Below are positions 27,441 to 36,260 of a stretch of 64,000 nucleotides of DNA, in pieces. Both the position numbers and the translations under genes were made by a program. The notes beneath the pieces were generated by a model that had not been told where the DNA came from, did no database searches, and saw only the letters and a program-made list of their open reading frames with translations. Numbering within the stretch: the first letter of the stretch is position 1; the number at the start of each line of letters is the position of its first letter. Source of the DNA: Alphaproteobacteria bacterium (GTDB lineage Bacteria; Pseudomonadota; Alphaproteobacteria; UBA6615); assembly GCA_011087645.1 (NCBI GenBank), contig JAALLF010000001.1, forward strand, positions 272,046 to 336,045, given 5' to 3'.

Positions 27441-29686
27441 ACGAAATGAGCAACAAGTGGATCGGCCAGAGCACGATCCGTCCTGACGGCGCTGAGAAAG
27501 TCACCGGGCGCGCGGAATTCGCCGCCGACACCAACATGCCCGGCATGATCTGGGGCAGCGTCCTGCGCAGCCCGCACGCCCATGCCCGTATCGTGTCGAT
27601 CGACACCTCGAAGGCCGAAGCCCATCCCGGCGTGAAGGCCGTGGTGACGGCCCAGGATATTGTCGATTTCCCGGTCGATACGCCGGTCCCTCTGGGTATC
27701 CAGGATATGCGTTGGATGTGCCGCAACATCATGGCCCGCGAAAAGGTCCTGTTCCACGGCCACCCGCTCGCCGCCGTTGCGGCGACCTCGGAAGCGATCG
27801 CGGCGGAAGCCTGCAAGCTGATCGAGATGGAGTACGAAGTGCTGCCCTGGGTCATCGAGATCGAGGACGCCATCAAACCCGACGCGCCGATCCTGCACGA
27901 GTATCTTGAGCATGACGGCAAACCGTCCAACATCACCGGCACGCTCGAACATAAATTGGGCGACGTCGAGGAGGGTTTCGCGCAGGCCGATGTGATCATC
28001 GAGCGCAGCTTCACGACCCGCCCGGTTCATCAAGGCTATATCGAGCCCCATGCCTGTCTGGTCAGCGTCGCCGCCGACGGCAAGACGACGATCTGGAGCT
28101 CGAGCCAGGGCCAGTTCATGGTGCGCGCCATGACCGCGATGCTGACCGACATGCCGCAGAGCGACATTCGCGCGATTCCGGCGGAAATCGGCGGCGGCTT
28201 TGGCGGCAAGACCATCGTCTACCTTGAGCCGGTGGCGACCATGCTGTCGAAGAAGTCCGGCCGGCCGGTAAAGATGGTGATGAGCCGCGAAGACGTGATG
28301 CGGGCCTCGGGTCCCACATCCGGCTCCATGAGCACGGTCAAAATCGGCGCCACCAAGGACGGCCAGATCGTCGCGGCGGAGGGCACCTTCTACCTGCAGG
28401 CCGGCGCCCTGCCGGGCTCGCCGATCCGTGGCGCCGCCGGTTGCGGTTTCGCGCCTTACAACATCCCCAATGTCCATTCGGTGGGCATCGATGTCGTTTC
28501 CAACCGCTCCAAGGTCGCTGCCTATCGGGCGCCCGGCGCGCCGATCGGCGCCTTTGCGGTCGAATCGGTGCTCGATGAAGTGGCCGAGGCGTTAAATATT
28601 GATCCGCTGGAGCTGCGCTTGCGCCATGCCGCGCGGGAAGGAACCAAGGCCGCCCACGGCCCGACCTATCCGCTCATCGGTTTCGTCGAGACCATCGAGG
28701 CGGCGATTGAACACCCGCACTATAAGGCGCCGCTGGGCAAGCATCAGGGCCGGGGCGTCGCCAGCGGTTTCTGGTTCAACGCCGGGGGCGAATCCAGCGC
28801 CCAGGTCAACATCACCGAAGACGGCAATGTCGTGGTGACCACCGGCCATCCGGATATCGGCGGCTCGCGCGCGGCGATCGCCAATGTCGCGGCGGAATTG
28901 CTGGGCATCGACTATCGACGGGTGTCAGTTTTGATCGGCGATACCGCGACGGTCGGCTATTCCAACCTGACCGGCGGCAGCCGCGTATTGTTTGCTTCGG
29001 CCATGGCGGTGACCGATTCGGCGGGACAGGTCATCACCACCCTGTGCGAGCGCGCCGCGAAGATTTGGGATATCGATCCCGACGCGGTCACCTGGGAGGA
29101 TGGCGAGGCGCGGCCGGCTGGCGACAATGCCGGTCAATTCGAACCCCTGAGCCTGGCGGATATCGCCGCACAAGCCACGCAGACCGGCGGTCCGATCGGA
29201 CATGGTGCGCAGCTCAACACCACCGGCGCTCAGGGTGGTTTCGCCACCCACATCTGCGATGTCGAAGTGGATATGGATTTAGGCATCGTCAAAGTGCTGC
29301 GCTACACCTCGTTCCAAGACGTCGGCCGCGCGGTTCACCCGGCTTATGTTGAAGGTCAGATGCAGGGCGGCGTGGCGCAGGGCATCGGTTGGGCGCTCAA
29401 CGAAGAGTACATCTTCGACAAGGACGGCCATGTGGATAATCCAGGTTTTCTCGATTACCGCATGCCGGTTTGTTCGGACTTGCCGATGCTCGACGCGGTG
29501 ATGATCGAAGTGCCCAACCCGGCGCACCCGCAAGGGGTGCGTGGCGTCGGCGAAGTGCCGCTGGTGCCGGCGCTGGCAGCGATCGCCAACGCAGTCCATA
29601 ACGCGCTGGGTCTGCGCTTCTCGAGCCTACCCATGTCGCCGCCGAAAGTGCTGGCGGCGCTGGAAATGCCGGAAGCGGCGGAGTAG
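27437..29686 (+). CDS. Molybdenum hydroxylase large subunit (xanthine dehydrogenase family)
   Basis: Catalytic subunit, 749 aa, binding the molybdopterin cytosine dinucleotide cofactor. Seen: GGGFGGKTIVYLEP near 252, AYRAPGAPIGAFAVES near 356, and the active-site Glu in RGVGEVPLVPALAAIANAV near the C-terminus. The AYRAPG signature is not the AYxCSFR loop of form I CO dehydrogenase nor AYRGAGR of form II, so a CO substrate is unlikely. An aldehyde, purine or aromatic/heterocyclic substrate is possible. Confidence 0.94.
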   Translation: MNEMSNKWIGQSTIRPDGAEKVTGRAEFAADTNMPGMIWGSVLRSPHAHARIVSIDTSKAEAHPGVKAVVTAQDIVDFPVDTPVPLGIQDMRWMCRNIMAREKVLFHGHPLAAVAATSEAIAAEACKLIEMEYEVLPWVIEIEDAIKPDAPILHEYLEHDGKPSNITGTLEHKLGDVEEGFAQADVIIERSFTTRPVHQGYIEPHACLVSVAADGKTTIWSSSQGQFMVRAMTAMLTDMPQSDIRAIPAEIGGGFGGKTIVYLEPVATMLSKKSGRPVKMVMSREDVMRASGPTSGSMSTVKIGATKDGQIVAAEGTFYLQAGALPGSPIRGAAGCGFAPYNIPNVHSVGIDVVSNRSKVAAYRAPGAPIGAFAVESVLDEVAEALNIDPLELRLRHAAREGTKAAHGPTYPLIGFVETIEAAIEHPHYKAPLGKHQGRGVASGFWFNAGGESSAQVNITEDGNVVVTTGHPDIGGSRAAIANVAAELLGIDYRRVSVLIGDTATVGYSNLTGGSRVLFASAMAVTDSAGQVITTLCERAAKIWDIDPDAVTWEDGEARPAGDNAGQFEPLSLADIAAQATQTGGPIGHGAQLNTTGAQGGFATHICDVEVDMDLGIVKVLRYTSFQDVGRAVHPAYVEGQMQGGVAQGIGWALNEEYIFDKDGHVDNPGFLDYRMPVCSDLPMLDAVMIEVPNPAHPQGVRGVGEVPLVPALAAIANAVHNALGLRFSSLPMSPPKVLAALEMPEAAE

Positions 29687-29846
29687 CGCTTCGCCGATAA
29701 CCAAATCCTTCCCGATTCAATATTGGGGAGGATTTGGGGTAGCGGGGATATCCGCCACGTTGGGACAAACGTTCGCGGCAGGATAACCTGATGATGTGGT
29801 TTCGTTACAAACGGTCTGCACTGTCCGCTTAAACGGGAGTATCGAA

Positions 29847-30446
29847 GTGTATCGGGGATTGATTCAGTTTCGCAGTTTCCTCCTAGTCGCCGCGACGTTT
29901 CTGAGCGCTTGTGCAGTAGCAGCGAATTCACCAGAGGACATCAAGCCCGGCGAAGCACTGGTCATTGCTCAATATTTCGAGCGGGAAATTCGCAGTGAGG
30001 GATCGTCCGACAACCCGGGACCGCAGATAAAATATGGCGGTATGTCTGCCGTATTTGCCCGATACGATCCCTTGAACTGGCCGAGAACCATTTTTTCAGT
30101 GATTGGAGCGAAGAACCACATATTTGCGACAGCCGTTAAGCCCGGTAAATATCGTATGGATGGTGTTGAACTATTAAGAGTCAAAACTAACCTCTATGTT
30201 GACGCTAAGAACGGTATACCCGTTATAGATATTCGACCTGGCGAGGCCGTGTATATCGGCGACGTGGTTGCAAGCCGTGTGTACGTCGAATCCAAACCCT
30301 TTAGTTTTAAAGGTCGTCGCGGCTATGGCATCGAATTTCTCGACAATGAGGCGGCCGCAAAAACATTCTTTGACGAAAAATTTGCCGGCAGTGGCTTGAA
30401 GTTCACCAAACGTCTGATGCGACGCGTGCCGGAGAGTTCGTTGTAA
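29847..30446 (+). CDS. Putative lipoprotein, DUF2846-like
   Basis: From a GTG at 29847, with GGGAG 7 bases upstream, the product is 199 aa. It has a lipoprotein signal peptide: VYRGLIQFRSFLLVAATFLSAC, lipobox LSAC at about 19-22. The mature part is beta-rich, with AVKPGKYRMDGVEL and IRPGEAVYIGDVVA, a pattern seen in DUF2846-type lipoproteins. The function is unknown. The composition is lower in GC than the Cox operon upstream. Confidence 0.7.
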   Translation: MYRGLIQFRSFLLVAATFLSACAVAANSPEDIKPGEALVIAQYFEREIRSEGSSDNPGPQIKYGGMSAVFARYDPLNWPRTIFSVIGAKNHIFATAVKPGKYRMDGVELLRVKTNLYVDAKNGIPVIDIRPGEAVYIGDVVASRVYVESKPFSFKGRRGYGIEFLDNEAAAKTFFDEKFAGSGLKFTKRLMRRVPESSL

Positions 30447-30590
30447 TAACAAAACTTCTCCCAGCAGCCGTTTCTAAATATCATCCGTTCTGCGCGATAC
30501 CGGGCGTAAAACACCAACATCCAATTATATTCGCTGCGCTTATTTTGGTACGACAGGCGCATTCAGCACTATCATCTAGGGACGGAAATC

Positions 30591-31643
30591 ATGAAATTTG
30601 GCCTGTTCGGAGGCGCCCAAGCGGTGCCCGGCGACGTCGTTACCGAAGCTGCCCTCGGCTACCACGAGTATGGCGAATATATTCAGTATGCCGAACACCT
30701 CGGCTTTTCGAGCGCCTGGCTGGTCGAGCACCACTTCACCGGTTTTTCGCAGCTTTCCGCAACCCTCAACTATGTCTCCTACCTTGCCGGCATAACATCG
30801 AAAATCCGCCTTGGAAGCGCTGTTGTCGTGGTTCCCTGGCACCACCCTATCCTGCTGGCCGAGCAGGTCGCGACAATCGATCAATTGACCAAGGGACGAT
30901 ACGATTTCGGTATTGGCCGCGGATACCGGGCCAACGAATTCTATGGTTTCGGTCTGGATATGGCCGATGCCCAGGACTTGTTCGAGGAATCGATAGCGTT
31001 CATGCGGCGCGCTTTTACCGAGCGCGAGCGATGGACTTACAAATCGGATCGTTGGCAGTTCAATGAAATTATCGTCGAACCGCCGGTGGTGCAAAACCCC
31101 TATCCGCCAATGTGGGTCGGCGCCGCCAGCGAGGGGTCGATCCGGGGCGCCGCGCGCAACGGCTACAACCTGCTGCTCGCGCAGGTTCCCTCCTTCGAGA
31201 CGATCGGACAGAGCCTGGAATACTACCGCGATGAGCTCGATAAAATGGGGGAAGAGTTCGATTCGGAACGCGTTGCGGTATGCCGCGGGCTGATGGTCGC
31301 CAACAACGACGCCGAACGCGCCGAGGCGCATGACCTGCGCGGCAAATTCCTAACGGAAGTGCAGGTGTTGGCGATCGATCCGCGGTTCCAGGCTAAGAGC
31401 TTCGTGCCCGCCGACCGCCACAAAGACAGGGGCGATCCGACCGAGACATCGGAAGCCGGCGCGGTCATCGGCAATTCCGAGGAAATGATCGAGCGTGTCG
31501 GTCGCCTCTACGAAGCCGGTATTCGCAACATCCTGCTGCATGATTTGTCTGGCTCATTCGAGGCGCTACAACAATTTGGCGAGGAAGTGATGCCGCATTT
31601 TCTCGATGGGGACCCGTCAGTCATTCAATTCGCAAAACCGTAA
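30591..31643 (+). CDS. LLM-class flavin-dependent oxidoreductase (2)
   Basis: A 350-aa luciferase-like monooxygenase. Seen: KFGLFGGAQAVPGD at the start, the SAWLVEHHFTGFSQLSAT loop, VVVVPWHHPILLAEQVAT and KGRYDFGIGRGYRANEF. GGGA lies shortly before the ATG. The substrate is unknown; the EHHFTGF segment resembles alkanal/limonene-type members. It probably needs a flavin reductase encoded elsewhere. Confidence 0.85.
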   Translation: MKFGLFGGAQAVPGDVVTEAALGYHEYGEYIQYAEHLGFSSAWLVEHHFTGFSQLSATLNYVSYLAGITSKIRLGSAVVVVPWHHPILLAEQVATIDQLTKGRYDFGIGRGYRANEFYGFGLDMADAQDLFEESIAFMRRAFTERERWTYKSDRWQFNEIIVEPPVVQNPYPPMWVGAASEGSIRGAARNGYNLLLAQVPSFETIGQSLEYYRDELDKMGEEFDSERVAVCRGLMVANNDAERAEAHDLRGKFLTEVQVLAIDPRFQAKSFVPADRHKDRGDPTETSEAGAVIGNSEEMIERVGRLYEAGIRNILLHDLSGSFEALQQFGEEVMPHFLDGDPSVIQFAKP

Positions 31644-31734
31644 AGCCTGCTAACATTTCGGCCAGGGTTCATGATGGTAAAGGGCGTGTACCAGCGCCGA
31701 CACATGACCGCCGCGCGTGGGTTAGAGTAACGCC

Positions 31735-32715
31735 ATGGTGAAACTCTCCGTACTCGACCTCGCCTATATCGGCGAAGGCTTTACCCCGGCCGACGCGCTG
31801 ACCAACGCGCTCGACTTGGCGCAACACGCCGAAGCCGCCGGCTTCGCGCGCTTCTGGCTGGCCGAACACCACAACCTCGCCGGCATCGCCAGCGCCGCGA
31901 CCGCTGTGTGCATCTGCCATGTCGCCGGCGGCACCTCGACGATCCGCGTCGGCGCCGGCGGCATCATGCTGCCGAACCACGCCCCGATGGTGATCGCCGA
32001 GCAGTTCGGCACGCTGGCGACTCTGTTTCCCGGCCGCATCGATCTTGGCCTGGGCCGGGCCCCGGGCACCGACCAGCGCACGCTGCAAGCGCTGCGGCGC
32101 GCCCCAGACTCGTCGGAATATTTCCCGCAAGACGTGGTCGAACTGCAAGCCCTGCTCGGCCCGCCGCAGGAGAACCAGGCGATCCATGCGATTCCCGGTG
32201 AGGACACCAACGTACCGCTGTGGATTCTAGGCTCCAGCCTGTTCGGCGCCCAGCTTGCCGCCATGCTTGGCCTGCCCTACGCCTTCGCCTCGCACTTCGC
32301 GCCGCAGGCGCTGGAACAGGCGGTGTCGATCTACCGCGAGCGGTTCGAGCCGTCGGCGCAGCTCGCCGCGCCCTACGTGATGGTCGGCTGTAACGCCATC
32401 GTCGCCGACACCGAGGACGAGGCAAGGCGGCTATTCACCACGCCGCAACAGCAATTCACCCGCATGGTGCGCGGCGCCCGCGGCCAGCTGCCGCCGCCGG
32501 TCGACGACATCGAAAGCTTCTGGTCGCCGAGGGAGAAGGCGCAAGCGTCGTCGATGCTGGCCTGCTCGTTCTACGGCTCGGCCGAGACGATCAAGGCAAA
32601 GCTGGCGCCGATGATCGAGGCCACCGGCGCCGACGAACTGATGGTCGCGGCGGCAATCTGGGACCACCCGGCGCGGGTACGCTCCTATGAGCTGCTGGCC
32701 CAGGCGATGGCTTAG
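31735..32715 (+). CDS. LLM-class flavin-dependent oxidoreductase (3), MsnO8-type
   Basis: A 326-aa luciferase-like protein of the subgroup with [17 protein letters not shown] at the N-terminus, [38 protein letters not shown] and [13 protein letters not shown]. This [14 protein letters not shown] signature is typical of the MsnO8 subgroup. It follows paralogue (2) by 91 bp and may be co-expressed with it. The substrate is unknown. Confidence 0.87.
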   Translation: MVKLSVLDLAYIGEGFTPADALTNALDLAQHAEAAGFARFWLAEHHNLAGIASAATAVCICHVAGGTSTIRVGAGGIMLPNHAPMVIAEQFGTLATLFPGRIDLGLGRAPGTDQRTLQALRRAPDSSEYFPQDVVELQALLGPPQENQAIHAIPGEDTNVPLWILGSSLFGAQLAAMLGLPYAFASHFAPQALEQAVSIYRERFEPSAQLAAPYVMVGCNAIVADTEDEARRLFTTPQQQFTRMVRGARGQLPPPVDDIESFWSPREKAQASSMLACSFYGSAETIKAKLAPMIEATGADELMVAAAIWDHPARVRSYELLAQAMA

Positions 32716-32809
32716 CGCCGCGTGCTGGACCACGACGGGGTCATCGGGCAGTCTGCCGACAAGTGCCCGGATCGTCCATCAATAGATCCGGCTCATAATC
32801 GGGAAAACA

Positions 32810-34060
32810 ATGCCGAGCCCTCTCTCTGACCCCGCGACGCGCAGGCGTACGACAGTGCTGATCGCGTCATTGCTGTTTATGCTGATCGGCACAGGCAGCA
32901 TTTATTTCATCGTCATCGCGTTGAAATTAATCGCCGCCGATTTCGGCTGGCCCCGCGAAGTACCGTCAGTCGCTTATGCGCTGCAATATGCCGGCGCCGG
33001 CGTTGGCGGCATCTTCATGGGCTGGTGCCTCGACCGGCGCGGCATGGCAATCCCAGCGACGGTTGGCGCCAGCATGATCGGCCTCGGCGGCATTCTCACC
33101 AGTTACGCCTCCAGTCCGCTCGAGCTCTACCTCATCTACGGCGGGATGCTCGGCTTCTTCGGCCGCTCGACCCTGTTCGCGCCACTAACAGCCAATATCT
33201 CCCGCTGGTTTGAGCACAACAGGAGTTTCGCCGTTGGCGTTGTCGGCTCGGGTCAGGGTCTGGCCGGAATGATCTGGCCGCAGACTTTCCACCATGTCAT
33301 TGCCGCCGTCGGTTGGCGCGAGGCGGCGCTGTACTACGGCATTTTCGCACTGGCGACGATGTTGCCGCTGGCGCTGATCTTGCGCCGGAAACCACCGGCC
33401 CCAACACCGCGCCGGTCGGCCGCCGCAACTTCCGACGCTTTTGACGATTTCGTGCCGCCTCTGGCGCAACGGCCAGTGATGTCGCCGCGCATCCTGCAAG
33501 CGACATTATCGACCGCGGCGATCGGTTGCTGTGTCGCGATGTCACTGCCGTTGGCGCATATCGTCAGCCATGTCAGCGATCTTAACTACGACCCGGCGCG
33601 CGGCGCGGAGATACTGTCGCTAATGCTCGCCTGCTCGGCGCTGGCGAGTTTCTTCGGCGTCGGTTACCTCGGCAAACGCTTTGGCGGGCTGCGCGCGATC
33701 TTCGTCTTTTCGTCGGGCCAGGCTCTGCTACTCGCCACGCTGGCCTTCGTGGAAAGTCTGCCGGGGCTCTATGTCGCCGCTGCGCTGTTCGGGCTCGGGT
33801 ATGGCGGCATTCTGCCGTGCTACCCGGTGATCGTGCGTGAGCTGTTACCGGCGGCCGAAGCGGGGCGGCGCACTGGGCTGGTGCTGCTGTTCGCCGGCAT
33901 CGGCATGGCGCTCGGTTCGTGGCTCGGCGGCGCGGTGTTCGACGCGACCGGCACCTACCGCACGGCATTCCTGATCGGCGTCGCCTTCAACGCTGGCAAC
34001 CTCGCCATCATCGCCAGCCTGATCTCACGCACGCCAAGTTTCCGGCCTGCTTATGCGTGA
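32810..34060 (+). CDS. Major facilitator superfamily transporter
   Basis: A 416-aa secondary carrier with 12 predicted helices. Seen: YAGAGVGGIFMGWCLDRRG (motif A-like loop 2-3), GQGLAGMIWPQTFHHVI in TM5, GYLGKRFGGLRA as the second-half motif A, and GLGYGGILPCYPVIVRELLP. The type resembles oxalate/formate or monocarboxylate carriers. The location after two flavin monooxygenases suggests uptake or export of a small organic acid (inference). Confidence 0.87.
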   Translation: MPSPLSDPATRRRTTVLIASLLFMLIGTGSIYFIVIALKLIAADFGWPREVPSVAYALQYAGAGVGGIFMGWCLDRRGMAIPATVGASMIGLGGILTSYASSPLELYLIYGGMLGFFGRSTLFAPLTANISRWFEHNRSFAVGVVGSGQGLAGMIWPQTFHHVIAAVGWREAALYYGIFALATMLPLALILRRKPPAPTPRRSAAATSDAFDDFVPPLAQRPVMSPRILQATLSTAAIGCCVAMSLPLAHIVSHVSDLNYDPARGAEILSLMLACSALASFFGVGYLGKRFGGLRAIFVFSSGQALLLATLAFVESLPGLYVAAALFGLGYGGILPCYPVIVRELLPAAEAGRRTGLVLLFAGIGMALGSWLGGAVFDATGTYRTAFLIGVAFNAGNLAIIASLISRTPSFRPAYA

Positions 34061-34119
34061 GATATCTCGCTGGCGGGGCGGGGAAATTCGCGTGGTCTTG
34101 TAGCGCCGCACTCGGTCCG

Positions 34120-34998
34120 CTAGCCGACCATCACCGCGTCTTGGCCTGCTTGATAATTCATTATCCGCTGCGCCGGGTTGCGGTTGACCAGGGGGCGGGC
34201 GTAAAGCGGGTGGCGCAGACTCCGCACCTCATGTTCGATCTCGAACACCGGTTCACCGTTCGCCGGATCGGTGATCGTCTGGAACCGGTACTGGTGCTGG
34301 TCGCTTTCCTCGGTGATCAGCCCGCCTTCGCCCAACCGTTCATGGGGGCCGGAAAAGTCGGCGACATAGATTTGAATATGGTGACCGTCAAACGGCGGAA
34401 TCTTGCCACGGGATTCGCGAAAAATGAGCTGCTGGCCGGCGCCAGCGCAAACCAGGGCGGCCGGTGCGTTGTCAAATTCGCCGACCTGCGCCGGGGCGCC
34501 GATAATCTCATTGTAAAAACGGCCGATTGCCGCCGCCTTACCACGCGGCACATCGAAAGCCACATAGGGCACGCCCAACGCCATCGGTCCGAAGCGGCTG
34601 TCGGCGGGATAGAGCCTGTAGCGATTACCCCATGGGCAGGTTGCATCTATGCGGTCGTTGCGGATTTTGTAAGAGAATTGGCTGTCCTTGAGGGTGTCTG
34701 GCGCGGCCTTCAGCCGTTGCGCCAACAGGTCGTAGTGATCGACGACAAGACCGATGTGCCCGCGCAGTACTTGGGTGCCGCGGGTCGGCAAATGGAATTG
34801 GCTGCGGCCTATATTGACCCACATGATATCCGGCCCGGTCATCATGTAAGGGTCTCGCGTGAGGCCGAGCGTGCTGACATAAAATTCCGTTGCTAGCTGT
34901 TGATCGGGCACCAGCAGGTTGACGTGCTCGAGGCTGACGATGTTGCCGACATCCTCGACAGCGCGGTCGTATCGCGGTGAGTTCGCGTTCTTTACCAT
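34120..34998 (-). CDS. Two-domain VOC family protein (glyoxalase/extradiol dioxygenase fold)
   Basis: A 292-aa protein with two vicinal-oxygen-chelate modules. The first has LEHVNLLVPDQQLATEFYVS (about 18-37) and the second VPYVAFDVPRGKAAAIGRFY near 158-177 and DGHHIQIYVADFSGPHERL near 225. Possible metal ligands are His20, His230 and a late Glu (EIEHE). Family members include catechol dioxygenases and glyoxalases; the reaction here is unknown. It converges with the MFS gene. Confidence 0.78.
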   Translation of the reverse strand: MVKNANSPRYDRAVEDVGNIVSLEHVNLLVPDQQLATEFYVSTLGLTRDPYMMTGPDIMWVNIGRSQFHLPTRGTQVLRGHIGLVVDHYDLLAQRLKAAPDTLKDSQFSYKIRNDRIDATCPWGNRYRLYPADSRFGPMALGVPYVAFDVPRGKAAAIGRFYNEIIGAPAQVGEFDNAPAALVCAGAGQQLIFRESRGKIPPFDGHHIQIYVADFSGPHERLGEGGLITEESDQHQYRFQTITDPANGEPVFEIEHEVRSLRHPLYARPLVNRNPAQRIMNYQAGQDAVMVG

Positions 34999-35157
34999 AG
35001 CTTTCTGTCCCCGGCGCGTAATACGGAGCCGATTCTATGGCGCGCCGTACGACAAGTCTATGAATGCCCCGATAGCCGCTTTGGGTCCACGAGCGCAATC
35101 GCTGCCGACGACACCCGGCAAGATTATGCCGGCCTGGCAAGCCTCACATCGCATTAT

Positions 35158-35622
35158 TTAGTTGGCGATCGTACACAGCCCGGCGAACAATACCGAAAAA
35201 TCACCGACATAGAGGAACGAGTATGCGACCTGGTCATCGGGTTCGGTTGTCACGGGCCTCGATGTGTTTATGCGCATAACCTGGTGGCTGTTGCGGCTCC
35301 TGCTCTGCACGGTTCTGGTGGCGACCAGGGCGTTACCCGTATCGTTGGCGACAAGCTCGAAGCCCTTTAGGTTTGATTCAGCGACCCGCAATATGCCGTT
35401 GGTCTCGTTGTACCAAAGCCTATCGCCGGCTTTGATGTGACTAAACGGGTCGTCTTTGAAATTGCCGTCTTTGCCGACTTCCGAGGCGTCGTTGATAATG
35501 CACTGAAACAAGCGCTGCTTGTTGACGGGTTCGCGCGCAAACGCATTTGTCGGACCTAGGTACAGAAGCCCGATTACGGCGACAGCGAGAAAGAATGCGA
35601 ATTTCGGCGGCACTCGTTTCAT
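35158..35622 (-). CDS. Small exported protein of unknown function
   Basis: A 154-aa protein with a signal peptide (PPKFAFFLAVAVIGLLYLG, cleavage near NAFA-RE). Two cysteines (about 41 and 150) could form a disulfide. The mature part is predicted beta-rich. No family is recognised. It stands alone, divergent from the DUF3592 gene and convergent with nothing close. Confidence 0.6.
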   Translation of the reverse strand: MKRVPPKFAFFLAVAVIGLLYLGPTNAFAREPVNKQRLFQCIINDASEVGKDGNFKDDPFSHIKAGDRLWYNETNGILRVAESNLKGFELVANDTGNALVATRTVQSRSRNSHQVMRINTSRPVTTEPDDQVAYSFLYVGDFSVLFAGLCTIAN

Positions 35623-35776
35623 AGCCGGAGTCTAGCACCGAACCGGCCGGGAAAAGAACCGGGGATCAGACCGAATTCGTCGCCTAATTAAGGGGAACTG
35701 TCCTATTATCGAAGAGTGGCGGTTACCGGGACGCGCGGACCCGCACTGTCCCACGCAATCGAATAAAGCGGTGCGC

Positions 35777-36211
35777 ATGGCCCTTTTTAGCAAATCGTTC
35801 AAACAGCGCCTTACCGGCGGTTTCCTGCTGGTCGGCGGCGTCTGTTTGACGATTGCCGGCATCTGGTTTCTCGTGGCGACCACGGATTTTGTCCGCCACG
35901 CGGAACGGGCGCCGGGTCAGGTCATGGAGGTTGTCGGCGAGCGCGGCGCGCGCGGTTCGAAACTCTATTATCCGATGGTTCGTTATCTGCCGCACGACCG
36001 GGGCTCCAGTACCGTGTTCAAAGCTAAACCGGGCCTTTGGCCGTCGCCGTTTAGCGTCGGCGATACCGTGACGGTCGCTTACCGGGCAGACGATCCGGAC
36101 GGCGCCAAGATCGTTTCCTTCTGGACGCTGTGGTTCCTGCCGATCGTTCTGATCCTATTCGGCCTAGGGTGCCTGTTCGCCGGCCGGCACACGCTTAATA
36201 AACCCGTTTGA
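35777..36211 (+). CDS. DUF3592 membrane protein
   Basis: A 144-aa protein with two transmembrane helices (about 14-36 and 114-135). They flank an extracytoplasmic beta domain with GQVMEVVGERG, YYPMVRYLPHD and PSPFSVGDTVTVAYRADDPDGAKI, which is the DUF3592 pattern. The open frame starts with GTG at 35771; the ATG at 35777 is preferred. The function is unknown. Confidence 0.78.
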   Translation: MALFSKSFKQRLTGGFLLVGGVCLTIAGIWFLVATTDFVRHAERAPGQVMEVVGERGARGSKLYYPMVRYLPHDRGSSTVFKAKPGLWPSPFSVGDTVTVAYRADDPDGAKIVSFWTLWFLPIVLILFGLGCLFAGRHTLNKPV

Positions 36212-36260
36212 CCGGTGGATCGTACGATGTCCGCTTGGAACCACAATGCGCCGCCCCGCC

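Noticed and set aside
27377..28477. 366-aa minus-strand open frame opposite the molybdenum hydroxylase large subunit
   Set aside because: It is the antisense shadow of a well-conserved enzyme gene.
26084..29686. Calling the Cox-like operon a carbon monoxide dehydrogenase
   Set aside because: The active-site loop AYRAPG is not that of form I or form II enzymes and accessory cox genes are missing.
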